In this document: positions 4,936 to 5,384 of the stretch, in pieces
Position numbering within the stretch: position 1 is the stretch's first letter
Layout of the letters: every line of letters begins with the position of its first letter
Assembly (NCBI GenBank): GCA_028819775.1
Contig: JAPPKV010000421.1
Location: forward strand, 1 to 5,384
Direction: 5' to 3'
Source of the DNA: Gammaproteobacteria bacterium
Lineage (GTDB): Bacteria; Pseudomonadota; Gammaproteobacteria; Pseudomonadales; Azotimanducaceae_A
Length of the DNA: 5,384 bases
Position numbers and translations under genes: made by a program
The notes under the pieces: generated by a model
The model's database searches: none
What the model saw: only the letters and a program-made list of their open reading frames with translations
What the model was told of the DNA's origin: nothing

Positions 4936-5384
4936 ATGGTCGTCATCACTTCTTGTTTTAGGGCCCATTAGGGTGCCTAATCCTGCCCGGAATAAGTGCT
5001 CGCCAGCCTCAATTCGTCGACCATCATCCGGTTCGACAAAAGAAATATTGGTATCGCTCCTGTGGTATTGATAGATGAGAACCGTGGTCTTGTGTTCTCC
5101 GGTGTATTTCATATCTCGCAACTCTTGATCGAGCTCCTTCGCCCCGAACCGCAACAAGTTCTTGACTGTCGCATAGTCCATCTTGCGGTCAGCGATCTTT
5201 ACGGCTCCTTTGTTGAGAACGAATACCATGCTTCGATAACAGCCATCCGGAAGCTCTATCGATAGCAGCCTCGGAACCAAACCCTTCAACATGAACTGAG
5301 CAATCGACGTGATCGGGACGATGTCTTCTGATCCCGGCTTATTCGTGTAGGAGAGGAGAAAAAGTAGGCGCGTCCGCCGATTTG
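4927..5384 (-). CDS. Unrecognised protein, C-terminal part; runs off the right edge
   Basis: The minus-strand frame is open from the right edge to TGA at 4927-4929, giving about 151 residues. An ATG at 5292 could start a 121-residue version. But the 30 residues before it (RRTRLLFLLSYTNKPGSED, then IVPITSIAQ) look like continuing protein, and no good ribosome-binding site precedes that ATG, so the gene more likely begins outside the window. Visible parts are a strand-like MVFVLNKGAVKIAD, a charged helix YATVKNLLRFGAKELDQELRD, a strand TTVLIYQYH, and a polar tail of Asp and Arg. There is no signal peptide or membrane helix in the visible part, so it looks cytoplasmic. Base composition is near 50% GC, with stretches near 43%, well below the genes to the left, which suggests recent acquisition. 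I do not recognise the family. Confidence 0.6.
   Translation of the reverse strand, partial: NRRTRLLFLLSYTNKPGSEDIVPITSIAQFMLKGLVPRLLSIELPDGCYRSMVFVLNKGAVKIADRKMDYATVKNLLRFGAKELDQELRDMKYTGEHKTTVLIYQYHRSDTNISFVEPDDGRRIEAGEHLFRAGLGTLMGPKTRSDDDHRR

Noticed and set aside
4487..5071. A 194-residue plus-strand frame, including a charged stretch near 4790-4890.
   Set aside because: The frame runs antisense into the right-hand gene and overlaps the start region of the VWA gene. The 4790-4890 part has acceptable codon use, but so does the opposite strand, and no family is recognisable.

Overview
The window is GC-rich bacterial DNA. The genes from 1 to about 4500 have mostly G or C at third codon positions, whereas the stretch from about 4930 to the right edge is visibly AT-richer. 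Nothing fixes the taxonomy. A bacterium with a high-GC genome, possibly proteobacterial or from an uncultured lineage, is as far as the sequence allows. There is no rRNA, tRNA, CRISPR array or intact insertion sequence.

Layout. (1) 2-247, + strand: the last 81 residues of a PD-(D/E)XK nuclease-like protein of the kind fused to AAA-ATPase-like proteins (DUF1703 / PDDEXK_9). (2) 445-967, + strand: gene debris in which a transposase/integrase-type DNA-binding segment runs into the C-terminal half of an S24 (LexA/CI-like) peptidase. The peptidase part keeps its Ser and Lys motifs but is broken by a frameshift. (3) 1055-1501, - strand: a small exported protein with a clear signal peptide; its last quarter reads sensibly only after a one-base frame change. 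(4) 1736-1960, - strand: a 74-residue protein with one membrane helix and a coiled coil. (5) 2230-2790, + strand: an exported or lipid-anchored 186-residue protein of unknown function with a good ribosome-binding site. (6) 2843-4465, - strand, convergent with (5): the most distinctive gene, an exported von Willebrand factor A (VWA) protein with a complete metal-binding MIDAS motif, followed by two tandem copies of a six-cysteine DUF4189-like domain. (7) 4559-4926: a mostly uninterpreted interval with one weak small ORF. (8) 4927-5384, - strand: the C-terminal part of an unrecognised protein of different base composition, running off the right edge.

Interpretation. The middle of the window (1055-4465) is rich in envelope or secreted proteins, four in a row. 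They are not arranged as one operon: orientations are -, -, +, -. Any shared function is therefore inference. The flanks carry nuclease, transposase, repressor-like and AT-rich sequence, which fits an accessory or island-like region. I found no complete, clearly new multi-gene system. The strongest leads are the VWA plus duplicated DUF4189 architecture, the frameshifted exported protein, and the orphan AT-rich gene at the right edge.
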